Positions 53,015-61,991 of a stretch of DNA of 64,000 nucleotides are shown here, piece by piece. Numbering within the stretch: position 1 is the first letter of the stretch; every line of letters begins with the position of its first letter. Location of the stretch: assembly GCF_900117315.1 (NCBI RefSeq), contig NZ_LT630337.1, forward strand, positions 3,719,720 to 3,783,719, given 5' to 3'. The notes under the pieces are model-generated. The model searched no databases and was not told the origin of the DNA. It saw nothing but the letters and a program-made list of their open reading frames with translations. Source of the stretch: Bacillus massilinigeriensis. GTDB lineage: Bacteria > Bacillota > Bacilli > Bacillales > Cytobacillaceae. The position numbers and the translations under genes were made by a program.

Positions 53015-54835
53015 TCAATTCGCAACCGCCCGCTCCAAAACCTTCCTATTATTCGCCAAGCCCAAAACAAACCCCTGAAGTTCATTCTCTTCCATCTCTA
53101 AATAATGCCCAATCAAATAATCAATTTCCTCCCTAGGCTGCAAGGTCGTCTTCCCAATAAAAATCTTCGGGAATACTGCTTCTTTATGAACTTCATTCTC
53201 CCCAAGGAGTTCCTCATACATCTTCTCCCCAGGTCGAATGCCAGAAAATTTGATTCCAATTTCCTCTATTGTATAACCCGAAAGCTGAATCAAGTTCTTA
53301 GCCAAATCCACAATCTTAACAGGCTCACCCATATCCAGCACAAAGATCTCCCCACCACTAGCAAGCGCTCCTGCTTGCATGACGAGTCTTGAGGCTTCTG
53401 GAATAGTCATGAAATATCGAGTCATATCAGGATGAGTAACGGTAACCGGTCCACCTGCTTGGATTTGTTTTTTAAACAAAGGAATGACACTTCCACGGCT
53501 TCCGAGCACGTTTCCAAACCGAACAGCAACAAATTTTGTTTTGCTATGCTTGGCCAATTCCTGTACAATCATTTCCGCAATTCGCTTCGTCGAGCCCATC
53601 ACATTCGTTGGATTTACGGCTTTGTCGGATGAAATTAACACAAATGTATGTACACCAAATGCATCAGCAGCGGTCGCCACATTTTTGGTTCCAAGTACAT
53701 TATTTTTCACGGCTTCCTTTGGATTGTATTCCATCAATGGTACATGCTTGTGCGCAGCTGCATGGTAGACGACATCCGGCCTATGTACTTCCATGACTTC
53801 ATGGATACGCTTTTTATCCTGAACATCGGCAATCACAGGAATGATTTCGAATTCATCCTGATATTTGTTACGTAGCTCCATATCAATCTGGTAAATGGAG
53901 TTTTCTCCATGACCGAGGAGAAGAATTTTACTTGGACCAAATTTACAAACCTGGCGGCAGATTTCCGATCCGATTGAGCCGCCTGCACCTGTGACTAGAA
54001 CGGTTTTTCCAGTTAGTTTTTTCGAAATGCTTTCCATATCGAGTTGGACTGGGTCACGGCCGAGTAGGTCTTCTACTTCCACCTCACGGAATTGATTGAC
54101 GGAAACCTTTCCTGTCATGATATCCTCGACCATTGGCATCGTTTGGATTTTGATGTTTGTTTTTAAGCATTCTTCGTAAATTCGCTTCATTTCTTTCCCT
54201 TTTAAGGAAGGAATGGCAATGATGATCTGTTCGATAGCCTTTTCTTCCACAACCTTAGTTATCTGTCTCATGCTACCAACAACAGAGATGCCAAAGAACT
54301 GAAGGTTTCTTTTCTTAAAGTCATCATCGACAAAGGCAACCGGAAGTAATTCAGATTCTTTATTATTAATAAGCTGTCTTGCCACCATTGTTCCGGCGGC
54401 GCCTGCACCAACTATTAAGGTTCTTTTTTGATTAGTTAATTTTCTAATATAACGATCTCGGAACATCCTCCAGGAAAATCGGGAACCACCGATTAGGAGA
54501 ACGTGAAACATCCAGGTTAACATTAAAACTCGGAGATACATATCGCCCTCTAAGATGAGCTGCACGATTCCTGTGACGGTGATGGAAAGCGTGACGGCCT
54601 TGATGATTGCGATTAATTCATTCACGCTCGCGTATTCCCATGCTTTTTTATAAAGGCTATAGCTAAAAGCAAAAATATGATGACTGATTAATAGGGTAAT
54701 TGAGCTAATGATAAGCAAGGGAACGGTGTAGAAGTTTGTGTAAGGATGTAAGATAAAATAGCCGATAAAAATAGAAAATAGCACAATGAATGAATCCAGA
54801 ATAAATAAAAATGAAAGCCGTTTTTGATAGCTCAA
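53015..54835 (-). CDS. Membrane-bound nucleotide-sugar 4,6-dehydratase/epimerase (CapD/EpsC family)
   Basis: A 606-residue protein. Four to five N-terminal membrane spans (about 1-125) are followed by a CoA-binding-like domain (RTLIVGAGAAGTMVARQL) and a C-terminal SDR domain with VLVTGAGGSIGSEICR. The active site is SSDKAVNPTNVMGSTKR, where M-x-x-x-K replaces Y-x-x-x-K as in PglF/FlaA1 enzymes, and FGNVLGSRGSVIPLF follows. It makes a UDP-4-keto-6-deoxy-N-acetylhexosamine, the precursor of bacillosamine or FucNAc-type EPS sugars. It lies 117 bases after galU and ends in a terminator. Confidence 0.93.
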   Translation of the reverse strand: MSYQKRLSFLFILDSFIVLFSIFIGYFILHPYTNFYTVPLLIISSITLLISHHIFAFSYSLYKKAWEYASVNELIAIIKAVTLSITVTGIVQLILEGDMYLRVLMLTWMFHVLLIGGSRFSWRMFRDRYIRKLTNQKRTLIVGAGAAGTMVARQLINNKESELLPVAFVDDDFKKRNLQFFGISVVGSMRQITKVVEEKAIEQIIIAIPSLKGKEMKRIYEECLKTNIKIQTMPMVEDIMTGKVSVNQFREVEVEDLLGRDPVQLDMESISKKLTGKTVLVTGAGGSIGSEICRQVCKFGPSKILLLGHGENSIYQIDMELRNKYQDEFEIIPVIADVQDKKRIHEVMEVHRPDVVYHAAAHKHVPLMEYNPKEAVKNNVLGTKNVATAADAFGVHTFVLISSDKAVNPTNVMGSTKRIAEMIVQELAKHSKTKFVAVRFGNVLGSRGSVIPLFKKQIQAGGPVTVTHPDMTRYFMTIPEASRLVMQAGALASGGEIFVLDMGEPVKIVDLAKNLIQLSGYTIEEIGIKFSGIRPGEKMYEELLGENEVHKEAVFPKIFIGKTTLQPREEIDYLIGHYLEMEENELQGFVLGLANNRKVLERAVAN

Positions 54836-54952
54836 TTGATATCCCTTCTTTAACTAGATTAGAGTAGTCGTTTTTTTACACATTTGGTCAAAATTTCTTG
54901 TTTCATCTATTTACAAGTGGTTTAAGGTGAAATAAACTATAAATAATTTCAT

Positions 54953-55831
54953 TTATTTTATCTCCTGCTTTTTGAGGAGATTTCCCATGTATTCCATTAA
55001 TGGTGCCCTTAATTCATCATTTTGGAGCGCGAAATCTAAAGTTGTTTTAATAAAACCAATTTTCTCTCCGACATCATAGCGTTTTCCTTCAAAATCATAG
55101 GCAAAGACTCGTTGGATTTCGTTTAATTTTTGGATGGCGTCTGTCAGTTGGATTTCTCCGCCTGCACCTGTTTCTTGCCGATCTAAGAACATGAATATTT
55201 CTGGAGTAAGGATATATCTTCCCATAATTGCTAAATTAGAAGGAGCCGTTCCCTGCTTTGGTTTTTCTACAAAATTCTTTACTTCGTATCTTCTGCCGCT
55301 AGTTGAGAGCGGGTCAATAATACCGTAACGATGAGTCTCTTCCTCTCGAACATGTTGGACCCCAATAATGGATGAGCGAGTTCGTTCATGCTGATCGATT
55401 AATTGCCTTAAGCATGGAGTTTCTGATTGGACAATATCGTCTCCCAGTAGAACAGCAAAAGGTTCGTCTCCAATAAATTTCCGTGCACACCAAACCGCGT
55501 GTCCCAATCCCTTTGGTTCCTTTTGGCGGATATAGTGGATATCAACCTTTGAAGGTTCTTTCACTTTTTCTAGCAAATCATATTTTTCCTTTTGAATTAA
55601 GGTTTCTTCAAGTTCAAACGCATTATCAAAATGATCCTCAATCGCTCTTTTGCCCCGTCCAGTAACAATAATGATATCCTCTATACCTGATTCCATCGCT
55701 TCTTCGACTATGTATTGAATTGTGGGTTTATCTACAATCGGTAGCATTTCTTTTGGCATGGCCTTTGTTGCAGGAAGAAATCTCGTTCCAAGGCCAGCTG
55801 CCGGTATGATAGCTTTTTTTACCTTACTCAA
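54953..55831 (-). CDS. galU: UTP-glucose-1-phosphate uridylyltransferase
   Basis: A 292-residue nucleotidyltransferase making UDP-glucose from UTP and glucose-1-phosphate. Typical features are the N-terminal [20 protein letters not shown], the substrate motifs [23 protein letters not shown] and VEKPKQG, and the length of the GalU/GtaB family. AGGAGGG precedes ATG 55831. It is the first gene after a candidate EAR RNA and an inverted-repeat terminator, so its transcription from the upstream phosphatase gene is probably conditional. Confidence 0.95.
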   Translation of the reverse strand: MSKVKKAIIPAAGLGTRFLPATKAMPKEMLPIVDKPTIQYIVEEAMESGIEDIIIVTGRGKRAIEDHFDNAFELEETLIQKEKYDLLEKVKEPSKVDIHYIRQKEPKGLGHAVWCARKFIGDEPFAVLLGDDIVQSETPCLRQLIDQHERTRSSIIGVQHVREEETHRYGIIDPLSTSGRRYEVKNFVEKPKQGTAPSNLAIMGRYILTPEIFMFLDRQETGAGGEIQLTDAIQKLNEIQRVFAYDFEGKRYDVGEKIGFIKTTLDFALQNDELRAPLMEYMGNLLKKQEIK

Positions 55832-55892
55832 ATAGAACCCTCCTTAATTTCCTCTGATTTTCCATATTAATATATCGAAATAACATTTTTAT

Positions 55893-55953
55893 CCAAAAAT
55901 AAATATCTAATGAAAAAACATGGATAAGTATGTTCTCTCATTAGATATTTATT
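55893..55953 (-). terminator. Long hairpin terminator between EAR-like RNA and galU
   Basis: A perfect 16-bp inverted repeat, AATAAATATCTAATGA (55898-55913) and TCATTAGATATTTATT (55938-55953). On the minus strand it ends with TTTTTGG. It lies just downstream of the EAR-like RNA, as expected for a site read through by antitermination. Confidence 0.7.
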
Positions 55954-55973
55954 ACCTTAATTATTAATAATAC

Positions 55974-56100
55974 CGGGCATCTAACCCGACCTCACATCAC
56001 ACTCTCGACGACATGCGTCTAAGGTAATATGGCTTATTACCCACAGTGTAACCGAGTGCCTCCATTGATAACGGCGGGGAGACATTACCGTATGTCTTTC
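55974..56100 (-). ncRNA. Candidate EAR (eps-associated) antitermination RNA
   Basis: On the minus strand the segment is unusually GC-rich and ordered: GACATACGGTAATGTC hairpin, CTCCCCGCCGTTATCAATGG, GAGGCACTCGGTTACACTG, perfect hairpin GGTAATA/TATTACC, GACG-CGTC stem and terminal CGGG-CCCG hairpin. Its place within an EPS operon, between the PHP phosphatase and galU genes, is where Bacillales EAR elements (Rfam epsC RNA) occur. They promote processive antitermination through long operons. I recall the family by location and helix pattern; a covariance search is needed to confirm. Confidence 0.65.
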
Positions 56101-56199
56101 ACTTTTGCTGCACAAAATAAAAAAGCGATTCCTGGTAGTCACTACCTCTTCTTATTTCATAGAATAATGACTATATTTCTATATTCCAAATACCTCATT

Positions 56200-56967
56200 C
56201 TAGAATAGCCCCAAAAATTTTTTTGCTCGGATTGGCTCTGGCGCTTCACGGAAGATATGACTTCCACTTATTAAGAGCTCGGCATTTTCAGTAAAGTAAT
56301 AGATTGTGTCAACTCCATATTTCTGTTCGACAACATCTAGCGCCTCATTCATGATAAATGATCTAGTGGTTATATTATGAGCATCTGATGCAATAAAATG
56401 GGTGAGGTTCGCCTCAATTAATTGTTCTGTAAATCTCTTAATCTTCTTTCCAAATTTCCCCGTTAGGCTAGCAGCCGTAATTTGCGTAGCTGCCCCGTTA
56501 TTAACTAAATCGTATATCATATTTGGATTTTGTAAGAGTTCCGCATTGCGTTCAGGATGAACAATGATTGGCTTAAGACCTTTTAGTTGGATATCATATA
56601 GGAGCTGGCTTGCATATCTTGGAACATAGCCAGATGGGAATTCAATAAAAAGGTAACTAGAATTACCTGCGAGAGTTAAAATTTCATTCTTATCATAATA
56701 TTCTAACAATTCTCCAAAGACTCGGCATTCCTGACCTGGAAGTACATTGAGTTTGATCCCTTCCTCTTTAAATGCTTCATTTAGTTGATGAACCTTTTTA
56801 ATAATACTTGTTTTGGAATTCTCATATTTTCCATTTCTATGGTGAGGAGTGGCAATGATTGTCTCGATTCCTTCACTAACTGCCTGTCTGGCCATAGCTA
56901 TACTGTCTTCCAAACTTTGAGCTCCATCATCGATCCCAGGTAGTATATGTGAGTGTATGTCAATCAT
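56200..56967 (-). CDS. Tyrosine-protein phosphatase, PHP family (CpsB/YwqE type)
   Basis: A 255-residue PHP-domain protein: N-terminal IDIHSHILPGIDDGAQSLED, then IIATPHHRNGKY, HPERNAEL and FIASDAHN, which are metal-binding His/Asp sites. This family dephosphorylates the Tyr cluster of the partner BY-kinase to reset EPS chain length. The kinase is at 61992-62693, separated from it by the S-layer and other genes, an unusual split. GGAGGG precedes ATG 56967. An EAR-like RNA follows. Confidence 0.92.
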   Translation of the reverse strand: MIDIHSHILPGIDDGAQSLEDSIAMARQAVSEGIETIIATPHHRNGKYENSKTSIIKKVHQLNEAFKEEGIKLNVLPGQECRVFGELLEYYDKNEILTLAGNSSYLFIEFPSGYVPRYASQLLYDIQLKGLKPIIVHPERNAELLQNPNMIYDLVNNGAATQITAASLTGKFGKKIKRFTEQLIEANLTHFIASDAHNITTRSFIMNEALDVVEQKYGVDTIYYFTENAELLISGSHIFREAPEPIRAKKFLGLF

Positions 56968-57120
56968 GGAAAACCCTCCAAAATAATGTTAATGAAACCA
57001 AAGTTACAAGAACCAACAAAATTAGGCAAATTAATCCTATTAGATAGTAGTATACTACCAATTTTTTGCTAGGTAAATAGATGTAAGCGGATTCATTATT
57101 GACAAATTTCGCGCTTGACT

Positions 57121-57165
57121 TGGGGTGACAGGCACCATCCATAAAATGGAAGGTGCCTGTCACCA
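57121..57165. repeat. REP-A palindrome with arm mismatch
   Basis: TGACAGGCACCATCCA on one side against TGGAAGGTGCCTGTCA on the other. One arm carries the CATCCA variant and the other the CTTCCA form, so it is a hybrid copy. Confidence 0.93.
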
Positions 57166-57189
57166 AACATATTCAGGGACGCCTTTTCA

Positions 57190-57231
57190 GTTCCAACTCA
57201 TTTCGAAACATGAGATACGTCCCGATGTTTC
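57190..57231. repeat. REP-C right half
   Basis: GTTCCAACTCATTTCGAAAC then GAGATACGTCCCGATGTTTC. Confidence 0.85.
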
Positions 57232-57255
57232 ACCACCTCATAACTTAATGGGCGT

Positions 57256-57288
57256 GAAAAAGGTGTCCCAAAAACTTCTTGGAACACC
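57256..57288 (-). terminator. Intrinsic terminator of the S-layer gene
   Basis: Minus strand: GGTGTTCCAAG, short loop, TTTGGGACACC, then TTTTTCAC. It lies about 35 bases past the stop. Confidence 0.87.
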
Positions 57289-57319
57289 TCTGATTGATCA
57301 AGTAATTTACACCTATTTA

Positions 57320-59587
57320 CTAATTTACTACTATTGAATAACCAGCAATACTAATACTTCCACCTGCCCCAAACCCCTTGAGATCATTAATAGTAGCCGT
57401 TGTAAAATCTGTTATTCCTTTCCCATTCAAATGCGTTTTAATTGCATTTTCCAAATTAGTTAACTCTACTGATGATCCTGCGGCAGCAAATGTTAATAAT
57501 TCTACAAAGGACATTCCACCCTCGCTTAGCACTTCAGTAACTTTCTTACTACCATCTAAAATTGAAACCGTAATCTTATTATTTTCTAAATCTTTATTAA
57601 TACTAACATATTTATTTGAGTAAGTTGAAGGAGCAGGAGTGCTTCTTAGTTTAATGGTAATTGTAATTTCATCAGAAATTTGAGTTCCATTTGAATAGAA
57701 GCTACCTTTTAGTTCAATACTACTAAACGCTTCACGTAGGTTTGACATAGTTATTCCAGGTTCACCTGAATCAAATGGGAATAACTCTTTTGTTGTTAAT
57801 GTACCTCCACTTATCGGGTAATCCTTATCAAGTGGAATTGTACTTTCACCCATTTTCAGTGAAGTTAATTTTAGCGAAACAGCTGTACTAGAATTAGTGC
57901 TAATTTTGACTCCTAAAAACATATCAGTATTGTCAATTGACGTAAGGTCTAACTCTCCATTCTCATACGGTTTATCATTTGCTGTTTTAAAATCCGCAGA
58001 AATTGTATAGTTAAATGTTTGCGGCACTGTTCCCCCACCAGGTGTAGTCGGCGTAGCAGGTGTTACCTCCACAGGCTTATTCCCCGTAACAGGCACATCC
58101 TCAGGAGCCTTCACAACAGTACCCTTATTATCTACCTCAACCTTAGCATCACTAGGTAAATTAGCACCCTTCTTCACTTCTTCAACCTTAGACCCTTCAG
58201 CAAGTGAAACCTTAGCAGGAGCATCGATAACTAGTTCTTTGATCTGTGTATCCTTAGCTACAGATACATTTGCATTATTACCGCTGATAGTAACAGTAGC
58301 TGAAGAAAGATCACCTTTTAACACGATTCCGCCTGATTCAGAGTTTCCATCTGCTTGCACATCGATGTTTTCAAAAGCATCTGGTGATTGGGCTTCAATG
58401 GTGATGGTTCCTTGTTCACCAGCTTTGTTTGTTACAACGAAAGTTTTAACATAAACACCTTTTTCAGCAACAAAGTTTGCTCCGTTTGGATCGTTTACTT
58501 GTAGGCGATCAGCTTCGGTGTTGTTCATGTGAAGACTGTGATCAGCAACGTCGTCAACGATGATTTGACCAGTGTTTTCAGTTGTTTTCTTCACTTTTAC
58601 GCCATCAAGAGAAACGCTACCGGAACCTGTTTTTGTTCCTTTGATTACTAGGTTTCCTTCGATTTCCATGTTTCTTAGTTTAATATATTCATTTTTACCA
58701 GCGAATAGATAGACAGTTTTTGCTACTTTATCAGTGCCTGTTGCAGGTCCAAAAGTTGATGGTGCATCAGCCTTTGTTGACTTAGCAACATATAGAACAG
58801 CTGTTTTATTGAAAGTGGCCTTTGTACTATTTAGCTCTTTTAGCGCACCTTTCATAATTATCCAGCCTTTAGTTTGTCCTTTTTTCGCCGCTTGAGTTAT
58901 GTAATAGTCAACGTTTGCAAGATTGATAGCAGCTGCATCAGTATTACTTGCTTTTAAAGCTGTCTTTGCTTTATCGATTTCTGTTTTGATAGCAATTGGA
59001 GAAGTAAGCTTTGGTAATAGAGTTTTTGTTGGATTCAAATAAGCTCTCTTCATTAAAATACGGGTTTTTTCTCCGTACACCTTATCAAATAATTTGCCGT
59101 TCTTTTTCACTTCATTTGTCAGGTAGTTATAGGAGCTGATGGTTGTGCTATCAATGGTTCCTTTTAAGTATTTTGCTTTAAGTACCTTGTACTTGGATTG
59201 AATTTTTAATCCTTCTTTAACAGCTGCTGTGTAATTGTTGGAATATGTAACTGTTTTTTCTACAGCTTGGATTCGTTTTTCTAATATAGTTCTAGTTTTT
59301 CCTTTTTTTAATGTTGCTACGGATTTCTTCGCTGATGCTAGGGCTTTTTTCGTATTGCTAACTACTTTAGAATTTGGATATCCGAACACATTTTTCTTAT
59401 ACTTGACTTTACGGTAGTCGTAGTTGATCTCTTTCTTCAGACTTGAAGCGTATTTCTCAGCATTTTTGACTGCTTTTTCTGCGGTAGATACGGAAGCTGC
59501 TTCTGCAGGATTAGCAACGGCTATAACAGAAGTAGCCACGGATGCTGCTAGAACAGCCTTCCCTATTACCATACTCTTCTTCTTCAT
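57320..59587 (-). CDS. SbsC-like S-layer/surface protein
   Basis: A 755-residue exported protein. The signal peptide (about 1-31) ends NPAEA-ASV. Residues about 32-260 are helical and Lys-rich and resemble the SbsC-type cell-wall-binding region (DKVYGEKTRILMKRA, ALKASNTDAAAINLANVDYY). Residues about 290-470 look like a parallel beta-helix of short Gly/Asn repeats (IEGNLVIKGTKTGSG, TVTISGNNANVSVAKDTQ). A Pro/Thr linker (VTPATPTTPGGGT) leads to a beta-rich C-terminal domain. It is secreted and probably held by a pyruvylated or teichoic wall polymer. There are no SLH or LPXTG motifs. GAGGTG precedes ATG 59587. Confidence 0.78.
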   Translation of the reverse strand: MKKKSMVIGKAVLAASVATSVIAVANPAEAASVSTAEKAVKNAEKYASSLKKEINYDYRKVKYKKNVFGYPNSKVVSNTKKALASAKKSVATLKKGKTRTILEKRIQAVEKTVTYSNNYTAAVKEGLKIQSKYKVLKAKYLKGTIDSTTISSYNYLTNEVKKNGKLFDKVYGEKTRILMKRAYLNPTKTLLPKLTSPIAIKTEIDKAKTALKASNTDAAAINLANVDYYITQAAKKGQTKGWIIMKGALKELNSTKATFNKTAVLYVAKSTKADAPSTFGPATGTDKVAKTVYLFAGKNEYIKLRNMEIEGNLVIKGTKTGSGSVSLDGVKVKKTTENTGQIIVDDVADHSLHMNNTEADRLQVNDPNGANFVAEKGVYVKTFVVTNKAGEQGTITIEAQSPDAFENIDVQADGNSESGGIVLKGDLSSATVTISGNNANVSVAKDTQIKELVIDAPAKVSLAEGSKVEEVKKGANLPSDAKVEVDNKGTVVKAPEDVPVTGNKPVEVTPATPTTPGGGTVPQTFNYTISADFKTANDKPYENGELDLTSIDNTDMFLGVKISTNSSTAVSLKLTSLKMGESTIPLDKDYPISGGTLTTKELFPFDSGEPGITMSNLREAFSSIELKGSFYSNGTQISDEITITIKLRSTPAPSTYSNKYVSINKDLENNKITVSILDGSKKVTEVLSEGGMSFVELLTFAAAGSSVELTNLENAIKTHLNGKGITDFTTATINDLKGFGAGGSISIAGYSIVVN

Positions 59588-59631
59588 GTCAACACCTCTT
59601 TATAATTTTCCAAATAAATAAACTATATAAA

Positions 59632-59660
59632 ATTTTACCATTTATGATAGGTCATTACAA
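59632..59660 (-). promoter_or_regulatory. Probable promoter of the S-layer gene
   Basis: Minus strand: TTGTAA (-35), 17-base spacer, TAAAAT (-10), 45 bases before the ATG. The sequence resembles sigma-A promoters. Confidence 0.55.
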
Positions 59661-59811
59661 TACCTATTACTTTCTTCCTATTAGTATAATTTTCATATAA
59701 ATTGTGAATCTATTTCCATTCCATCCATATTCTATAATGACAGCTATCTTTAAATCTGATACGATTAAATATAATATTGATTTAGAAAGAGAGGATTAAA
59801 CACAAGAATCA

Positions 59812-60507
59812 ATGAAAAAATTTTTATATACTACTATAGCTATCATTTCAGTTCTAGGAATTATTTTTGGACATTTTTTCTGGAATAAAAACATAGAAGA
59901 GCAAACTGCAACGGCCCATACAACATTAGAAGAAAAAGGTTATGTTAAAACGAAAACGAGAGATACCCTACGCCCTAGTAAAGCTGCCATGGCTCAGACG
60001 GCGGATGGAACGGATCTTACAGCTGGGAATAGTGATGTTTCTGGTTCAGGAGATTTGGAGGATAAGAAAAAATCTACTGATGAGGCCTCTAAAGCCGGGG
60101 AAGATGTTGATGATGAGGGGGCAATTGATGAAGCGACCTCAGATTCCAGTGATGACGATGGAAAAAAATCACTTAGTCAATTAAAAGAAAAGTATAATGC
60201 GGCATTCCAGGAGCTGGAGGCTGAGGAGACAAGCAAGGTGGATCAACTGGTGGTTCAAGCGAAGGCAGATTACGTGAGTAAAAAGGCAACCAAAAGTGAA
60301 CTCCTCGCAAAATATTCTCAGGCAGCGACGATTATGGAACAAAATGCGGACAAGGCCTTCAATGTTTTGTATCAGCAGTTTCAATATGATTTAGAAACTC
60401 AAGGTTATGATATTTCAGTTGCTGACGAATATAAGGCAGCTTATCAAAATAAGAAGCAAGCTAGACTTGATCGAGTGGTAGAAGATGTGAATAGTTTTAA
60501 GAGATAG
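59812..60507 (+). CDS. Secreted or membrane-anchored acidic coil protein
   Basis: A 231-residue protein with an N-terminal signal/anchor (about 5-25, YTTIAIISVLGIIFGHFFW). A low-complexity Ser/Asp/Glu-rich linker (about 70-120, DDEGAIDEATSDSSDDDG) follows, then helical segments with heptads (SLSQLKEKYNAAFQELEAEE, VDQLVVQAKADYVSK). No known family. It may sit at the cell surface and bind Ca2+ or wall material through the acidic linker. GAGAGGA lies at a longish distance from ATG 59812. It is divergent to the S-layer gene and ends in a strong terminator. Confidence 0.75.
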   Translation: MKKFLYTTIAIISVLGIIFGHFFWNKNIEEQTATAHTTLEEKGYVKTKTRDTLRPSKAAMAQTADGTDLTAGNSDVSGSGDLEDKKKSTDEASKAGEDVDDEGAIDEATSDSSDDDGKKSLSQLKEKYNAAFQELEAEETSKVDQLVVQAKADYVSKKATKSELLAKYSQAATIMEQNADKAFNVLYQQFQYDLETQGYDISVADEYKAAYQNKKQARLDRVVEDVNSFKR

Positions 60508-60517
60508 ATAGAAGAGA

Positions 60518-60548
60518 AGCGGAGGCCTGTGTGGGTCTCCGCTTTTTT
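60518..60548 (+). terminator. Intrinsic terminator of the acidic coil protein gene
   Basis: AGCGGAGGCC, short loop, GGTCTCCGCT with TTTTTT. It lies 10 bases after the stop. Confidence 0.9.
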
Positions 60549-60554
60549 GTCGTT

Positions 60555-61103
60555 CTATTCTTTGTTAATGACCATGGTTTCGCAGATGAGATCGTGCAAG
60601 CCTCTCTTTTTCCCATGGAAGCCAACCATGAGGAAACCGATAAGTAGGGTGGCGGCTGATAGATACATGGCGAAATATCGACATATTGCTCTTAAAAAGC
60701 TGATTTGATTCCCGTTCATATCAACAACGATGGCCCCAATGAGTAGCTTTCCAATCGTTCCTTTTAGCTGTGATGAGGTGAGAATGGCTGAATATAAGGA
60801 GTAGATAAACATGTTGATGATAAGATGATTAGGAATTTTTAACAGATAGTAGACAAGCGCTATAAGGAGGCTGTCTATGGTAAAGGCAAACACCCGCCTC
60901 CAAAAGCCGACATAATGAAATGGCTGATTCACGACAACATTGTAGCTGATGTGCTGTTTTGTTGAGGTTGTTGTTGGTCTTGGGCTGGAAGGGCGCGAAT
61001 TTAATCCTGTGAGATTTTCCCGGTGTCTTACCTGATTTTTATTCGCATAATGATTCTCATCATATGCCTTCTTCCATTCATCTAATCTATGATTTTCCGA
61101 CAT
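60555..61103 (-). CDS. RDD family membrane protein
   Basis: A 182-residue RDD-family protein. A polar N-terminus (about 1-60, basic and Pro/Thr-rich) is followed by YVGFWRRVFAFTIDSLLIAL, where R-x-x-A-x-x-x-D is the RDD signature. Three to four membrane spans follow, with KGTIGKLLIGAIVVDMNGNQ and HGKKRGLHDLICETMVI. The molecular function is unknown; some members move ions or small solutes. AAGGATGATC precedes ATG 61103. It lies directly downstream of the VanZ-like gene on the same strand. Confidence 0.88.
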   Translation of the reverse strand: MSENHRLDEWKKAYDENHYANKNQVRHRENLTGLNSRPSSPRPTTTSTKQHISYNVVVNQPFHYVGFWRRVFAFTIDSLLIALVYYLLKIPNHLIINMFIYSLYSAILTSSQLKGTIGKLLIGAIVVDMNGNQISFLRAICRYFAMYLSAATLLIGFLMVGFHGKKRGLHDLICETMVINKE

Positions 61104-61198
61104 CGTTTGATCATCCTTTTGGATTTTTTTCTATCATATCATAACATCTTAAAGAGTTTAGGGAGATTCATGGTGATTGCTCGGGCCGATTCTGAGTG

Positions 61199-61696
61199 TT
61201 ATCTGTGTTTTTTTCTTTTTTTAAATAAAATGGTAAGGGCGATGGCGAGCATGCCGCCGATGAAGTCGATGACCACATCTCTTACCATGGGTGTTCGGTT
61301 TCCAGTGAATCCTTGATGGATTTCATCGCTGATTGCATAGAGGGCGACGAATACTGCCGTTATCAGGATGGCAGTGGCTTGCTTTTTTGTTAGAAATTTC
61401 AGGAGATTAAAGACAAAAAAGCTTAAGATGAAATAAACGGATAGGTGCGCAAATTTCCGGATGAAAAATTCGATAAAATAATAGTATCCCTTCGTTTCGA
61501 TGCTTACGACGGAGCTGCTATAGGTGAAGGATATTTGGCTTAGGGTATCCCTAAATGGTTGTCCGGGCAGAAGCTCTTGTAGCTTTGGAACGAGAGTTTG
61601 CTCCTGGTACGTTTGTGATGAAAAATCGAAAATGATGAGAGAGACAATTAATGCTCCCGCTAGGTAAAAAATAAACTTGATGTTGAAGGATTTAAT
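61199..61696 (-). CDS. VanZ-family membrane protein with ATT start
   Basis: A 165-residue membrane protein of the VanZ/YoaI-like type. After a first membrane span (FIFYLAGALIVSLIIF) it has the family core: FFIRKFAHLSVYFILSFFVF, then ALYAISDEIHQGF and VRDVVIDFIGGMLAIAL (charged D-E-x-H-Q in the loop). VanZ-like proteins are small integral membrane proteins, one of which raises teicoplanin resistance. No ATG, GTG or TTG lies in frame upstream. AGGTGA (61703-61708) stands six bases ahead of ATT 61696, so I infer ATT as start; otherwise the gene would be read as truncated. Confidence 0.85.
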   Translation of the reverse strand: MKSFNIKFIFYLAGALIVSLIIFDFSSQTYQEQTLVPKLQELLPGQPFRDTLSQISFTYSSSVVSIETKGYYYFIEFFIRKFAHLSVYFILSFFVFNLLKFLTKKQATAILITAVFVALYAISDEIHQGFTGNRTPMVRDVVIDFIGGMLAIALTILFKKRKKHR

Positions 61697-61702
61697 GATG
61701 AA

Positions 61703-61708
61703 TCACCT
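61703..61708 (-). promoter_or_regulatory. Ribosome binding site supporting an ATT start (VanZ-like gene)
   Basis: AGGTGA six bases before ATT. An in-frame TGA stop overlaps it, so translation cannot begin further upstream. Confidence 0.6.
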
Positions 61709-61780
61709 GTTTCTTTTGTATTTTTATGGGGTGTTGAATTTATTGTTAGAATTATTATTTTGGTTGATGATCTGATCTGG

Positions 61781-61813
61781 TTTCCCTAATCCTTCGCTGT
61801 TTCGGAGGATTTT
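61781..61813 (+). terminator. Intrinsic terminator without an obvious plus-strand gene
   Basis: AATCCTTCG, loop CTGTTT, CGGAGGATT (one T-G pair), then TTTTT. The minus strand has no T-run. No annotated plus-strand gene ends here. Confidence 0.6.
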
Positions 61814-61944
61814 TTACTAAAGGAAGATGGATTGCTTCCTGTTGGAAAAATGCTATTCTATTTTATCATGGTTTTCCAGTTTTCGGTGTGGGTATTGTGC
61901 GACAATTTGCGTTGGGATTAGCACGGTCTGATTTTTGTGCCGAA

Positions 61945-61979
61945 TAAAAGAAAAAGAGCTTGAGATTTCAAGCCCTCTT
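61945..61979 (-). terminator. Intrinsic terminator of the BY-kinase gene
   Basis: Minus strand: AGGGCTTGA, loop AATC, TCAAGCTCT, then TTTTCTTTT. It is 13 bases past the stop. Confidence 0.88.
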
Positions 61980-61991
61980 CTTGATGATATT

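Larger units (their letters stand above)
55832..56199. other. Intergenic region with EAR-like RNA and terminator hairpin
   Basis: No protein gene. It consists of a structured RNA (55974-56100) followed, in the minus-strand direction, by a long AT-rich inverted repeat with T-run (55893-55953). A short GGTAG/CTACC hairpin (about 56132-56145) lies between the phosphatase stop and the RNA. Confidence 0.7.
56968..57319. other. Intergenic region with repeats
   Basis: Contains a REP-A copy (57121-57165), a REP-C half (57190-57231) and the S-layer gene terminator (57256-57288). A 68-codon open frame here starts inside the REP and is not supported as a gene. The promoter of the phosphatase gene should be between 56970 and 57120. 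Confidence 0.6.

Noticed and set aside
56960-57166. 68-codon open frame with a hydrophobic span, overlapping the phosphatase start
   Set aside because: Its only Met codons lie in the REP-A palindrome, and the phosphatase ribosome binding site is inside it. The hydrophobic stretch is AT-rich and has no start of its own.
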